64,000 nt of DNA, from the NCBI GenBank assembly GCA_003755025.1, contig RJVL01000005.1, positions 170,692 through 234,691 of the forward strand, written 5' to 3'. Both the position numbers and the translations under genes were made by a program. The first letter of the stretch is position 1. Each line of letters starts with the position of its first letter. The notes below the pieces were generated by a model, which did no database searches, was not told where the DNA came from, and saw only the letters and a list, made by a program, of their open reading frames with translations. Below, piece by piece: positions 44,683 through 53,681 of this stretch. The DNA comes from Diaphorobacter nitroreducens (GTDB lineage: Bacteria; Pseudomonadota; Gammaproteobacteria; Burkholderiales; Burkholderiaceae_C).

Positions 44683-45465
44683 TTACAGCGCGGCGTGCAC
44701 CGGCGCTTGCGCCGCAGGGGTGGTGCGCGCAGCCGCACGCGCCTGGTACAGGTTGGCCGCCGAGCGGCGGCCGCCGCGCGTGAGCGCCAGCAGCGGCGCG
44801 CGCTGGATCTCGCAGTGCCAGCGGTCGCGCCGCAGCACGCCTTGCTCCTGCGCCAGCAGCGCCAGGGCGCGCGCCACGGACTCGCGCGTGGTGGCGAGCA
44901 GGGCAGCCAGCACCGTATGGCTGGGCAGGCGCACCAGCGTGCTGCGCTGCAGCTCGGCCAGTTGCAGCAGCGCGCCCGCCAGTTGGCCCACCACGCCGCG
45001 GATGCGGGCGATGCGGCCCCAGTCGGCCAGGCGCGCGTTGGCGTTCAGTTGTTCGCGCGCCAGTTCCAGCAGGAATTCGCCTTGGGACTGGCGGCCCGCC
45101 CCCAGCAGGGGCGCCAGGTCCAGTTGGCAGACGCGCCCCGGCGTGACCGCCACGTAGGACAGGTCCGCCGGCTGCTGCAGCAGCGCGGGGGCGCCCAGGG
45201 CCTCGCAGCAGCCCGCCATGCCTACGGGGTGCTCCACTCCATCGTCGCCGCGGCGCTGCACCAGCAGCGTACCGATCTTGACCACCTGCACACTGTGGAT
45301 GCTCTCGCCCTGGCGCTGCAGCATCTCGCCCTTGCGAAAGCGCCGCTCCGTCAGGTGCCCGCGCCAGCCCGCGCGCGTTTGCGGGTCCAGGCGGCCCAGC
45401 AGGCACTGCTGCTGGCAGGCGCAGTCGTTGCAGGTATGGCCGCCGGAGGACGGATGGTCGGTCAT
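44683..45465 (-). CDS. Crp/Fnr family regulator with N-terminal cysteines
   Basis: 260 residues. cNMP-binding-like sensor domain (about 25-150) and a C-terminal helix-turn-helix (about 165-245, LRLPSHTVLAALLATTRESV). The N-terminus carries CNDCACQQQCL with cysteines at about 12, 15, 17, 21, and another CC pair lies at about 85, so an Fe-S or redox switch of the FNR kind is possible, although the spacing differs from FNR (C-x2-C-x5-C). Regulates unknown targets. A repeat (45476-45522) lies directly upstream. Confidence 0.8.
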   Translation of the reverse strand: MTDHPSSGGHTCNDCACQQQCLLGRLDPQTRAGWRGHLTERRFRKGEMLQRQGESIHSVQVVKIGTLLVQRRGDDGVEHPVGMAGCCEALGAPALLQQPADLSYVAVTPGRVCQLDLAPLLGAGRQSQGEFLLELAREQLNANARLADWGRIARIRGVVGQLAGALLQLAELQRSTLVRLPSHTVLAALLATTRESVARALALLAQEQGVLRRDRWHCEIQRAPLLALTRGGRRSAANLYQARAAARTTPAAQAPVHAAL

Positions 45466-45475
45466 GAGTACAAGC

Positions 45476-45522
45476 CAAAATGGGCTTCAGCGCTTGTCTG
45501 GCAAGCGGTGGAAGCTATGAAT
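45476..45522 (-). repeat. Interspersed repeat, copy 10
   Basis: Minus strand reads TATTCATAGCTTCCACCGCTT, then CCAGACAAGCGCTGAAGCCC and TTTTGGC. Directly upstream of the Crp/Fnr gene. Confidence 0.7.
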
Positions 45523-45701
45523 ACCGTAGCGTCTCGCAGAGGGCCGGTCAGCGGCCTCGGAGTGCTGGGGATTGGCGGAGAGTGTGCAAGGCGGGGCCGT
45601 CCTGCCCCGTGACCTAGGTCAACGTTTGGGACCAAGTGCCTGCACTGCGCGCCCCACGCCGGCCCTTACCGGCGTGGCCGCCGCGCTGCGACGGTGCGCA
45701 G

Positions 45702-46712
45702 TCACTCGGCGCGGATGCCTTGTTCGCGGATGACGCGGCTCATGGTGGCCGTGTCGGCCTGGATCCGGTTGGCCAGCCCCTCGGCCGAGGAGCCAATGGC
45801 CTGCCAGCCCTGCTGGAACAGCTTGGCGCGCACTTCCGGGCTGCGGGCGATCTCGCCGATCACGCGGGACAGCCGTGCGCGCACCGGGGCGGGCATGGAC
45901 GCGGGTGCGGCAAAGGCGTTCCAGATCTCCAGCTGGAAGTCGCGCACGCCGGCCTCCGCCAGGCTGGGCACCTCGGGCGCCAGCGTGCTGCGGCCCGCGG
46001 AGGTCACGCCGATCAGGCGCAGCTTGCCCGCCCGTGCCTGGGCCTGCGCGAGCGCGGGCGGCAGCAGCGCCATTTGCAACTGGCCACCCAGCATGGCGGT
46101 GGCCACCTGCGGGTAGCCGGGGTAGGGTACGTGCACCGGGGCGATGCCGGTGCGCGCCTTGAGCAGCTCGGTGCCCAGGTGGCCCACGGTGCCCACGCCG
46201 GGGGTGCCGTAGCTCCAGCGGTCGCCCGCGGTGCGCGCGGCCTGCAGGAAGGCGCGTGCGTCGGCGCCCGCGGGCACGTCGGGCTGGTTTACGGGAGCGG
46301 TCAGGACCAGGGGCGATACGCCGATCAGCGACAGCGGCGCGAAATCCTTCACAGGGTCGTAGGGCACGTGCGCGTTGAGCAGCTTGGCGATCGTCAGGTT
46401 GCCGTTGATGAACAGGCCGATGGTGTGGCCGTCCTGCGCCTTGGCGACCGCATCGGCGCCGATGTTGCCGCCCGCACCCACCTTGTTTTCCACGACCACG
46501 GGTTGGCCCAGGGCCTGGGACAGTGGCTCGGAGAAGGTGCGCGCCGTCAGGTCGGGCGAAGAACCCGGTGGGAAGCCCACGATGATGCGCAGGGGCTTGG
46601 CAGGCCAGCCGGGGGTGGCGGGCGCGGCATCCTTCTGGGCCATGGCGGCGCCGCAGGCCGAAGCCAGGGCCAGTGCCAGCAGGCCGCGGCGGGCGAGGGG
46701 GTGGGGGAACAT
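45702..46712 (-). CDS. Bug-type solute-binding receptor (second)
   Basis: 336 residues, signal peptide cleaved near AMAQK. Bug markers: IIVGFPPGSSPDLTARTF, VENKVGAGGNIGADAVAKA, and a conserved beta-hairpin region around NGNLTIAKLLNAHVPYDPVKD. Paralogous to the gene at 25332. No transport partner beside it; ligand unknown. The frame extends back to 46763, but ATG 46712 is the Bug-like start. Confidence 0.87.
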   Translation of the reverse strand: MFPHPLARRGLLALALASACGAAMAQKDAAPATPGWPAKPLRIIVGFPPGSSPDLTARTFSEPLSQALGQPVVVENKVGAGGNIGADAVAKAQDGHTIGLFINGNLTIAKLLNAHVPYDPVKDFAPLSLIGVSPLVLTAPVNQPDVPAGADARAFLQAARTAGDRWSYGTPGVGTVGHLGTELLKARTGIAPVHVPYPGYPQVATAMLGGQLQMALLPPALAQAQARAGKLRLIGVTSAGRSTLAPEVPSLAEAGVRDFQLEIWNAFAAPASMPAPVRARLSRVIGEIARSPEVRAKLFQQGWQAIGSSAEGLANRIQADTATMSRVIREQGIRAE

Positions 46713-46765
46713 GGTGGCGATCTCCAGTCTGGGCCGGGCAGCCAGGTGCGGCCCCGCCGGCAAAG

Positions 46766-46799
46766 AAAAAGGCGCGTAGCCGGTGAGGGCTGCGCGCCT
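46766..46799 (-). terminator. Intrinsic terminator of rpoH
   Basis: Minus-strand stem AGGCGCG/CGCGCCT with inner GGCT/AGCC pairs, followed by five T. 52 bp after the rpoH stop. Confidence 0.8.
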
Positions 46800-46850
46800 G
46801 GATTATCTGCCCGCGATCTCTGCGCGCGATCCGGGCTGCTGGGCGAAGGC

Positions 46851-47786
<936 letters not shown>

Positions 47787-47817
47787 ATCGGTAGTCCTTT
47801 CTTCCATGCAAATCATA

Positions 47818-47844
47818 TTAGCACTCCATTGGAGAGAGTGCTAA
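47818..47844. promoter_or_regulatory. CIRCE element (HrcA operator) upstream of rpoH
   Basis: TTAGCACTC (47818-47826), nine-base spacer, GAGTGCTAA (47836-47844): both arms match the CIRCE consensus perfectly. It lies 31 bp from the rpoH start and overlaps TAATAT (minus strand), a likely -10. Confidence 0.9.
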
Positions 47845-47975
47845 AGGCATAGTTCCCCTACGGATGTAGGAAATAACCACCAAGAGGCGCAACGACGGCC
47901 CTTAAAACGCAGGTGGGGCTGCTTCCCCGCGCGTCAAGGTCGTTGTGCAGTTACGCCTTGTGCCAGACTTCGATC

Positions 47976-48311
47976 ATGACATCTGCCCTAGACGCCCAGA
48001 TCGCCGTTGTGACCACCACCATGGGCGACGCCGCCGCCGCTCACCGACTGGCCAGCGGCGCTGTCCAGGCGCGCCTGGCCGCCTGCGTGCAGGTGGAGGC
48101 CATTACCTCGCACTATGTCTGGCAGGGGGTGCAGCAGGCGGAAGCAGAGTGGCGGCTGGTGTGCAAGACGCTGTTGTCTGCCGCGCCCGCCTTGCGGGAC
48201 TGGCTGCGTGCCCAGCACCCCTACGAAGTGCCGCAACTGCTCACCCACGCCGTGCAGGCAGAGCAGGACTATGTGCAGTGGGTGGCGCAGCAGGTGGACC
48301 CGCTTCGATAG
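47976..48311 (+). CDS. cutA: Divalent cation tolerance protein CutA
   Basis: 111-residue ferredoxin-like trimer-forming protein, linked to copper and other divalent metals. Blocks: MGDAAAAHRLASGAVQARLA, CVQVEAITSHYVWQGVQQAEAE and the C-terminal HPYEVPQLL. ATG 47976 preferred over the longer frame. Divergent from rpoH. Confidence 0.88.
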   Translation: MTSALDAQIAVVTTTMGDAAAAHRLASGAVQARLAACVQVEAITSHYVWQGVQQAEAEWRLVCKTLLSAAPALRDWLRAQHPYEVPQLLTHAVQAEQDYVQWVAQQVDPLR

Positions 48312-48387
48312 CCGGGGCTGGTCAAGCGCCGCGTTGAAGCAATGGCTGGCGGTTGCCGCCTGTATCCGCCCACAGGGGGTAACTATC

Positions 48388-49536
48388 TCAGCTCAGCAGG
48401 GCCTGGGCGAATTCGCGTGCGCTGAAGGTTTCCAGGTCTTCCACCTTCTCGCCCACGCCAATGAAGTACACGGGCACGGGCCGCTCCTGCGCGATGGCGG
48501 CCAGCACGCCGCCCTTGGCCGTGCCGTCCAGTTTGGTGACGATCAGGCCGGTGAGTTGAAGCGCGTCGTCGAACGCGCGCACCTGCGCCAGGGCGTTCTG
48601 GCCGGTGTTGCCGTCGATCACCAGTAGCACCTCGTGCGGGGCGCTGGCATCGGCCTTGGTGACCACGCGGCGGATCTTCTTCAGCTCTTCCATCAGGTGC
48701 AGCTGCGTAGGCAGGCGGCCGGCAGTGTCCACCAGCACCACATCTTTGCCGCGCGCGCGGCCGGCGGTAACGGCGTCAAAGCTCACGGCGGCAGGGTCGC
48801 CCCCTTCCTGGCTGACGATCTCCACCGTGTTGCGCGTGGCCCAGACACCCAACTGCTCGCGCGCCGCGGCGCGGAAGGTATCGGCGGCGGCCAGCAGCAC
48901 GCTCTCGCCATGGTCGGCCAGGTGCTTGGTGAGCTTGCCGATGGAGGTGGTCTTGCCCGCGCCGTTCACGCCGGCCACCATGATCACGGTGGGTGTGTGC
49001 TCGCCGATCACCAGCGGCTTTTCCAGCGGCCGCAGCAGGTCGGCCAGCGCATCGGCCAGCAGTCCCTTTACGGCAGCAGGCTCGGTGGTCTTGGTCTCTT
49101 TCACGCGGCGCTTGAGGTCCTCCAGCAGGTGCTGCGTGGCTTTCACCCCGGTGTCGGCCATGAGCAGGGCTTCCTCCAGCTCGTCGTACAGCGCGTCGTT
49201 GATCTGCGTGCCCGTGAAGACGGTCGCGATGCTGCTGCCGGTCTTGCGCAGGCCGGATTTCAGCCGGTCCATCCAGCCCTGGCGTGCGCCCTCGGGCTTC
49301 GGCGTGGGTTCGGGGACGGCAAGGGGCGCGTCGATGGCTGCGGGGGCACCGGCCGAAGGGGCAGCCGGCTCCGCCACGCTGGTGGCGCCTGCGCCAAAGG
49401 GCTTGCGCAGCCAGCCGAATGCGCCGCCGCTGGCGGGGGCGTCGGCCGCGGGCGGCGCCGCAGGGCTGGCCACGTCCTCGGGTGCAAGGGCGGGTTCGGT
49501 GGGGGCGGGCGATTTCTTCTTGAAAAAACTGAACAT
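48388..49536 (-). CDS. ftsY: Signal recognition particle receptor
   Basis: 382 residues. The N-terminal acidic/Pro-Ala-rich membrane-targeting region (about 1-90) precedes the N domain and the G domain with P-loop GVNGAGKTTSIGKL, DTAGRLPTQ and TKLDGTAKGG. GTP-dependent receptor for SRP at the inner membrane. Divergent from the M16 peptidase by 29 bp. Confidence 0.96.
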   Translation of the reverse strand: MFSFFKKKSPAPTEPALAPEDVASPAAPPAADAPASGGAFGWLRKPFGAGATSVAEPAAPSAGAPAAIDAPLAVPEPTPKPEGARQGWMDRLKSGLRKTGSSIATVFTGTQINDALYDELEEALLMADTGVKATQHLLEDLKRRVKETKTTEPAAVKGLLADALADLLRPLEKPLVIGEHTPTVIMVAGVNGAGKTTSIGKLTKHLADHGESVLLAAADTFRAAAREQLGVWATRNTVEIVSQEGGDPAAVSFDAVTAGRARGKDVVLVDTAGRLPTQLHLMEELKKIRRVVTKADASAPHEVLLVIDGNTGQNALAQVRAFDDALQLTGLIVTKLDGTAKGGVLAAIAQERPVPVYFIGVGEKVEDLETFSAREFAQALLS

Positions 49537-49565
49537 TGGCGGGTTCTTAGAATCGCAGCCATTCT

Positions 49566-51020
49566 ATGAAACGCGCTATCACCCTTGTGGGCCTGCTGGC
49601 CTGTCTGCACGCCTGGGCGCAAAACCCGGCGCATGAATCCCCACCTGCTGCGTCTGCCGCGGCGGCGCACGCCCAGGCCACCACGGCCAGCGGTGCGCAG
49701 CAATTCACCCTGAAGAACGGCATGCAGCTCATCGTGCAGCCCGACCGGCGCGCGCCCACGGCGGTGCACATGGTCTGGCTGCGCGTAGGCGCCATGGACG
49801 AGGTGGACGGCACCTCGGGCGTGGCGCATGTGCTGGAGCACATGATGTTCAAGGGCTCGAAGGCCGTGCCGCCGGGCGAGTTCTCGCGCCGCGTGGCGGC
49901 GCTGGGCGGGCAGGAGAACGCCTTCACCAGCCGCGACTACACCGGCTACTACCAGCAGATACCGGCCGACCGGCTGGCCGACGTGATGCGGCTGGAATCC
50001 GACCGCTTCGCCCACAACCAGTGGCCCGACGCCGAGTTCACCAAGGAGATCGAGGTCGTCAAGGAAGAGCGCCGCATGCGCACCGAGGACCAGCCCCGCG
50101 CCGCGCTCATCGAGCAGCTGTTCGCCTCCACCTTCATCGCCTCGCCCTACCGTCGCCCGGTGGTGGGCTGGATGAGCGATCTGGACTCCATGACCCCCGA
50201 CGACGTGCGCCGCTTTCACCGCGACTGGTACGTGCCCGGCAATGCCGCCGTGGTGGTGGCGGGTGACGTGGACCCGGCGCAGGTGCTGGCCCTGGCGGAG
50301 AAGACCTACGGCACCATTCCCGCACGTGCCCTGCCGGCGCGCAAGCCGCGCACCGAGCCGGCGCAGCAGGGCCTGCGCCGCATCGCCTTCAAGGCGCCGG
50401 CCGAGCAGGCCTACGTGGCGCTGGCCTTCCGCGTGCCGGGTGTCACGCGCCTGGACGACATGACCGATGCCGACCGTGACGGCCTGGCGCTGCTGGTGCT
50501 GTCGGCCGTGCTCAGCGGCTACGACGGCGCGCGGCTGGAGCGAGCCCTCACGCAGGGTGCGGACCGTGTGGCCGACGGCGCGGACAGCCAGGCGTCCATC
50601 CTCGGGCGCGGACCGGCGCTGTTTCTCATGACCGGCGTGCCCGCCGCGGGCAAGACCTCGGCCCAGGTCGAGGAGGCGCTGCGCGCCGAGGTGGCCCGCG
50701 TGGCGCGCGAGGGCGTGAGCGAGGCCGAGCTCTCGCGCGTGAAGACGCAGTGGGCGGCCTCCACCATCTACGCGCGCGATTCGCTTTACAGCCAGGCCAG
50801 CGATCTGGGCAGCAACTGGGTGCAGGGCCTGCCGCTGGACGCGGACGAGCGCATGCTCAAGCTGCTGCGCGCGGTCACGCCGCAGCAGGTGCAATCCGTG
50901 GCGGCGCGTTACTTCGGCGACGATCAGCTCACCGTTGCCACGCTGCTGCCCCAGCCCGTGGCGGCAGGCACCAAGCGTGCCGCCCCAGCACCCGACGCTG
51001 CCGGTGGCCGCGTGCATTGA
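49566..51020 (+). CDS. M16 family zinc metallopeptidase (catalytic subunit)
   Basis: 484 residues, signal peptide (about 1-20). Inverted zinc motif HVLEH (HxxEH) around residue 94 and the distal glutamate in EIEVVKEERR. The C-terminal half ends with pore-region residues. Related to periplasmic PqqL/pitrilysin-type enzymes. The next gene encodes its non-catalytic partner, so together they form the usual M16B heterodimer. Confidence 0.92.
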   Translation: MKRAITLVGLLACLHAWAQNPAHESPPAASAAAAHAQATTASGAQQFTLKNGMQLIVQPDRRAPTAVHMVWLRVGAMDEVDGTSGVAHVLEHMMFKGSKAVPPGEFSRRVAALGGQENAFTSRDYTGYYQQIPADRLADVMRLESDRFAHNQWPDAEFTKEIEVVKEERRMRTEDQPRAALIEQLFASTFIASPYRRPVVGWMSDLDSMTPDDVRRFHRDWYVPGNAAVVVAGDVDPAQVLALAEKTYGTIPARALPARKPRTEPAQQGLRRIAFKAPAEQAYVALAFRVPGVTRLDDMTDADRDGLALLVLSAVLSGYDGARLERALTQGADRVADGADSQASILGRGPALFLMTGVPAAGKTSAQVEEALRAEVARVAREGVSEAELSRVKTQWAASTIYARDSLYSQASDLGSNWVQGLPLDADERMLKLLRAVTPQQVQSVAARYFGDDQLTVATLLPQPVAAGTKRAAPAPDAAGGRVH

Positions 51021-51035
51021 GCCAAGGTGTCAGCG

Positions 51036-52418
51036 ATGTACAAAACTCTTAAAACGATAGCTGCTCGCGCCTTTCTGATAAGCGCTGGAGCCATTTTTTA
51101 TACCCAATCCGCCTGGGCGCTGCTGCCCATCCAGCACTGGACCGAGCCCAGCGGCGCGCGCGTGTGGCTGGTGGAAAGCCCGGCCATTCCCATGGTGGAC
51201 GTGCAGGTCGACTTCGATGCCGGCGCGCGCCGTGATCCCGCGCCGCAGGCGGGCCTGGCTGCGGCGGCGGCCCTGATGAGTTCCAAGGGCGTGACTGCGG
51301 GCGGGCCGAACGAGCCCCCGATGGACGAGAACGAACTGGGCGAGGCCTGGGCCGACCTGGGCGCCAGCTTCGAGGCTGGCGCCGAGCGCGACGGCCTGGC
51401 GTTCTCGCTGCGCTCGCTGACCGAGCCCGATCTGCTGGACCGTGCCGCGCGCCTGGCCGCGCGCCAGCTGGGCCAGCCCAGCTATGCACCGGACGTGTGG
51501 CAGCGCGAGCGGGCCCGTTGGAGCGCCGCCATCAAGGAGGCCGACACACGCCCCGGCACCGTGGCCAGCAAGGCCTTCAACGCCGCAGTGTTCGGCGGCC
51601 ACCCTTACGGCCAGCGCGCCACGGCCGAGACACTGAACAACATCCAGCCGGCCGATCTGCAGGCTTTCCATGCCCAGTACCTGCAGGCTTGCCGTGCGCG
51701 GGTGAGCATCGTGGGAGCCCTCACGCGTTCCCAGGCGCAGACGTTGGTGCAGACGCTGCTGTCGCGCCTGCCTGCGCCCCAGGCCGGAGCCTGCGCGCCC
51801 TTGCCGGCCGTGGCCGAGGTGCAGCCGCTGGCACGCGCCGTGCAGGAGGATGTGCCCTTCGCTTCGGCACAGGCCCATGTGCTCATCGGCCAGCCGGGCT
51901 TCGTGCGCCGGGATCCGGACTTCCTCGCGCTGCTGGTGGGCAACCACATCCTGGGCGGCGGTGGGTTCACCTCGCGCCTGACCAATGAGGTGCGCGAGAA
52001 GCGCGGCCTGTCCTACAGCGTGGGCAGCAGCTTCTCACCTGGCTTGAACGCCGGGGCCTTCGTCGTCGGCCTGCAGACCCGGCCCGACCAGGCCGCCCAG
52101 GCCGTGCAGGTCACGCGCGACGTGCTCGCGCGCTTCGTGGCCGAAGGACCCACCGAGGCCGAACTGCGCGCCGCCAAGGACAACCTCGTCGGCGGCTTTG
52201 CGCTGCGCATCGACAGCAACCGCAAGCTGCTGGCCAACGTGGTCAACATCGCCTGGAACGACCTGCCGCTGGACTACCTGGAGCACTGGACCGACCGCGT
52301 GGAGGCCCTCACCGTGGCCGACATCCGCGCCGCCCTGCAGCGCAAGCTGCAGCCCGAGCGCATGGTGACCGTCACCGTGGGCGCGCAGCCGGCCGACACG
52401 GCAAAGGCCCGGCCATGA
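51036..52418 (+). CDS. M16 family peptidase-like partner (no zinc motif)
   Basis: 460 residues with signal peptide. The fold is recognised by VWLVESPAIPMVDVQVDFDA, QLGQPSYAPDVWQRERARW and the R/Y substrate-binding region EKRGLSYSVGSSFSPG, but the HxxEH position reads GLAAAAALMSSKG, so this subunit is non-catalytic. The signal peptide core (IAARAFLISAGAIF) is encoded by a copy of the interspersed repeat at 51051-51101. The start is ATG 51036 (a GTG at 51027 is possible). Its stop overlaps the rsmD start (ATGA). Confidence 0.9.
   Translation: MYKTLKTIAARAFLISAGAIFYTQSAWALLPIQHWTEPSGARVWLVESPAIPMVDVQVDFDAGARRDPAPQAGLAAAAALMSSKGVTAGGPNEPPMDENELGEAWADLGASFEAGAERDGLAFSLRSLTEPDLLDRAARLAARQLGQPSYAPDVWQRERARWSAAIKEADTRPGTVASKAFNAAVFGGHPYGQRATAETLNNIQPADLQAFHAQYLQACRARVSIVGALTRSQAQTLVQTLLSRLPAPQAGACAPLPAVAEVQPLARAVQEDVPFASAQAHVLIGQPGFVRRDPDFLALLVGNHILGGGGFTSRLTNEVREKRGLSYSVGSSFSPGLNAGAFVVGLQTRPDQAAQAVQVTRDVLARFVAEGPTEAELRAAKDNLVGGFALRIDSNRKLLANVVNIAWNDLPLDYLEHWTDRVEALTVADIRAALQRKLQPERMVTVTVGAQPADTAKARP
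51051..51101 (+). repeat. Interspersed repeat, copy 11, inside the M16 partner coding sequence
   Basis: AAAACGATAGCTGCTCGCGC, then AAGCGCTGGAGCCATTTTTTA. From ATA to TTT is 42 nt, as in the SCO copy and copy 2; 30 of 42 bases match the SCO copy and 29 of 42 match copy 2. In this frame it reads IAARAFLISAGAIF. Confidence 0.8.
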
Positions 52419-53038
52419 ACGGGCGTGCCGCGGCGCCAGCCGCCCCGCGCACAGCACCACGTACGGCAGTGCGTGCGCCCGCCAAGGGCGCCGGCGAGGT
52501 GCGCATCATCGGCGGGCAGTGGAAACGCACGCGCTTGCCCGTGCTGGACAAGCCCGGACTGCGCCCCACGCCCGACCGCGTGCGCGAAACGCTTTTCAAC
52601 TGGCTGGGCCAGGACCTGACGGGCTGGCGCTGCCTGGATGCCTTTGCCGGCACAGGCGCCTTGGGTTTCGAGGCCGCATCGCGCGGCGCGGCCAGCGTGC
52701 TGCTGGTGGAAGGGGACGCTGCGCTGGCCGCGCAACTGGAGACGCTGCGCCAGCGCCTGCAGGCCAACGCCGTGCGCGTACAGCGCGGCGACGGCGTGGC
52801 CGCGCTGCGCCAGTGCACGCCGGCCAGCATGCACCTGCTGCTCATCGACCCGCCGTTTGGCGGCGAGCTGTTCGCCCCTGCGCTGCAGGCCGCCGCACAG
52901 GCCGTGGCGCCCGACGGCTTCATCTACCTGGAGGCCCCCGCGGCCTGGACGCAGGAGCAGCTTGGCCCGCTGGGGTTGGTGCTGCACCGGCACCTGAAGG
53001 CGGGTGCCGTGCATGCGCACCTGCTCCACAAAGCCTGA
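52415..53038 (+). CDS. rsmD: 16S rRNA (guanine(966)-N2)-methyltransferase
   Basis: 207 residues. SAM-binding blocks GEVRIIGGQWKRTRLPVLD, CLDAFAGTGALGFEAASRGA and the catalytic LLLIDPPFGGELF. N-terminus is basic and Pro-rich, longer than in E. coli. Followed by a repeat and coaD, the typical order. Confidence 0.93.
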   Translation: MNGRAAAPAAPRTAPRTAVRAPAKGAGEVRIIGGQWKRTRLPVLDKPGLRPTPDRVRETLFNWLGQDLTGWRCLDAFAGTGALGFEAASRGAASVLLVEGDAALAAQLETLRQRLQANAVRVQRGDGVAALRQCTPASMHLLLIDPPFGGELFAPALQAAAQAVAPDGFIYLEAPAAWTQEQLGPLGLVLHRHLKAGAVHAHLLHKA

Positions 53039-53098
53039 TTGCTATTGATATAGGAGCTACTAGCGCTTATTGGTAGGGCGCTGGAGGCTGATTTGGCT
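53039..53098 (+). repeat. Interspersed repeat, copy 12
   Basis: TTGATATAGGAGCTACTAGC, then GCTTATTGGTAGGGCGCTGG and AGGCTGATTT. Fills the rsmD-coaD gap of about 145 bp. Confidence 0.8.
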
Positions 53099-53183
53099 TC
53101 AATGCCCTTTAGGCAGGCGTGCGCTGCATAATCCGCCCCACGGAGCCCGTGCGGGTTCCGCCACTGCAAGGAGACCCCACGCC

Positions 53184-53681
53184 ATGGCGCATGTGCTCGC
53201 CGTTTATCCCGGAACCTTCGACCCCATCACGCTGGGGCATGAGGATCTGGTGCGCCGCGCGGCAAGACTGTTCGACCGCGTGATCGTGGCCGTGGCCATT
53301 GCCCACCACAAGAAAACCCTGTTCAGCCTGGACGAGCGCATGGAGATGGCGCGCCAGGCGCTTGCCGACTGCCCGCAGGTGCAGGTCGAGTCCTTCGAGG
53401 GGCTGGTGACGGAGTTCACTGCCGCGCGCGGCGGCACGGCCATGGTGCGCGGGCTGCGCTCGGGCACGGACTTCGACTACGAGTTCCAGCTTGCCGGCAT
53501 GAACCGCGCGCTGGTGCCCGGTGTCGAGACGGTGTTTCTCACACCCGCGAGCCAGTACCAGTTCATCAGCAGCACGCTGGTGCGCGAGATCGGCACGCTG
53601 GGCGGCGACGTGGCGCAGTTTGTCTCGCCCGGCGTGCACGAGCGCCTCTTGCACAAGCTGGGCCGCACCGCCGCGGCGTGA
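53184..53681 (+). CDS. coaD: Phosphopantetheine adenylyltransferase
   Basis: 165 residues. The nucleotidyltransferase motif YPGTFDPITLGHEDL and the C-terminal ISSTLVREI are present; MVRGLRSGTDFDYEFQ is the conserved middle. Step four of CoA synthesis. ATG 53184 is preferred over the longer open frame from 53070. Confidence 0.94.
   Translation: MAHVLAVYPGTFDPITLGHEDLVRRAARLFDRVIVAVAIAHHKKTLFSLDERMEMARQALADCPQVQVESFEGLVTEFTAARGGTAMVRGLRSGTDFDYEFQLAGMNRALVPGVETVFLTPASQYQFISSTLVREIGTLGGDVAQFVSPGVHERLLHKLGRTAAA

Noticed and set aside
45523-45701. Candidate promoter/operator sites in the Crp-Bug gap
   Set aside because: A few palindromic scraps (for example around GACCTAGGTC) are visible but not convincing enough to report.
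45702-46712. Bug receptor as part of a tripartite transport operon
   Set aside because: No TctA or TctB-type membrane genes are adjacent; stand-alone Bug genes are common in this order.
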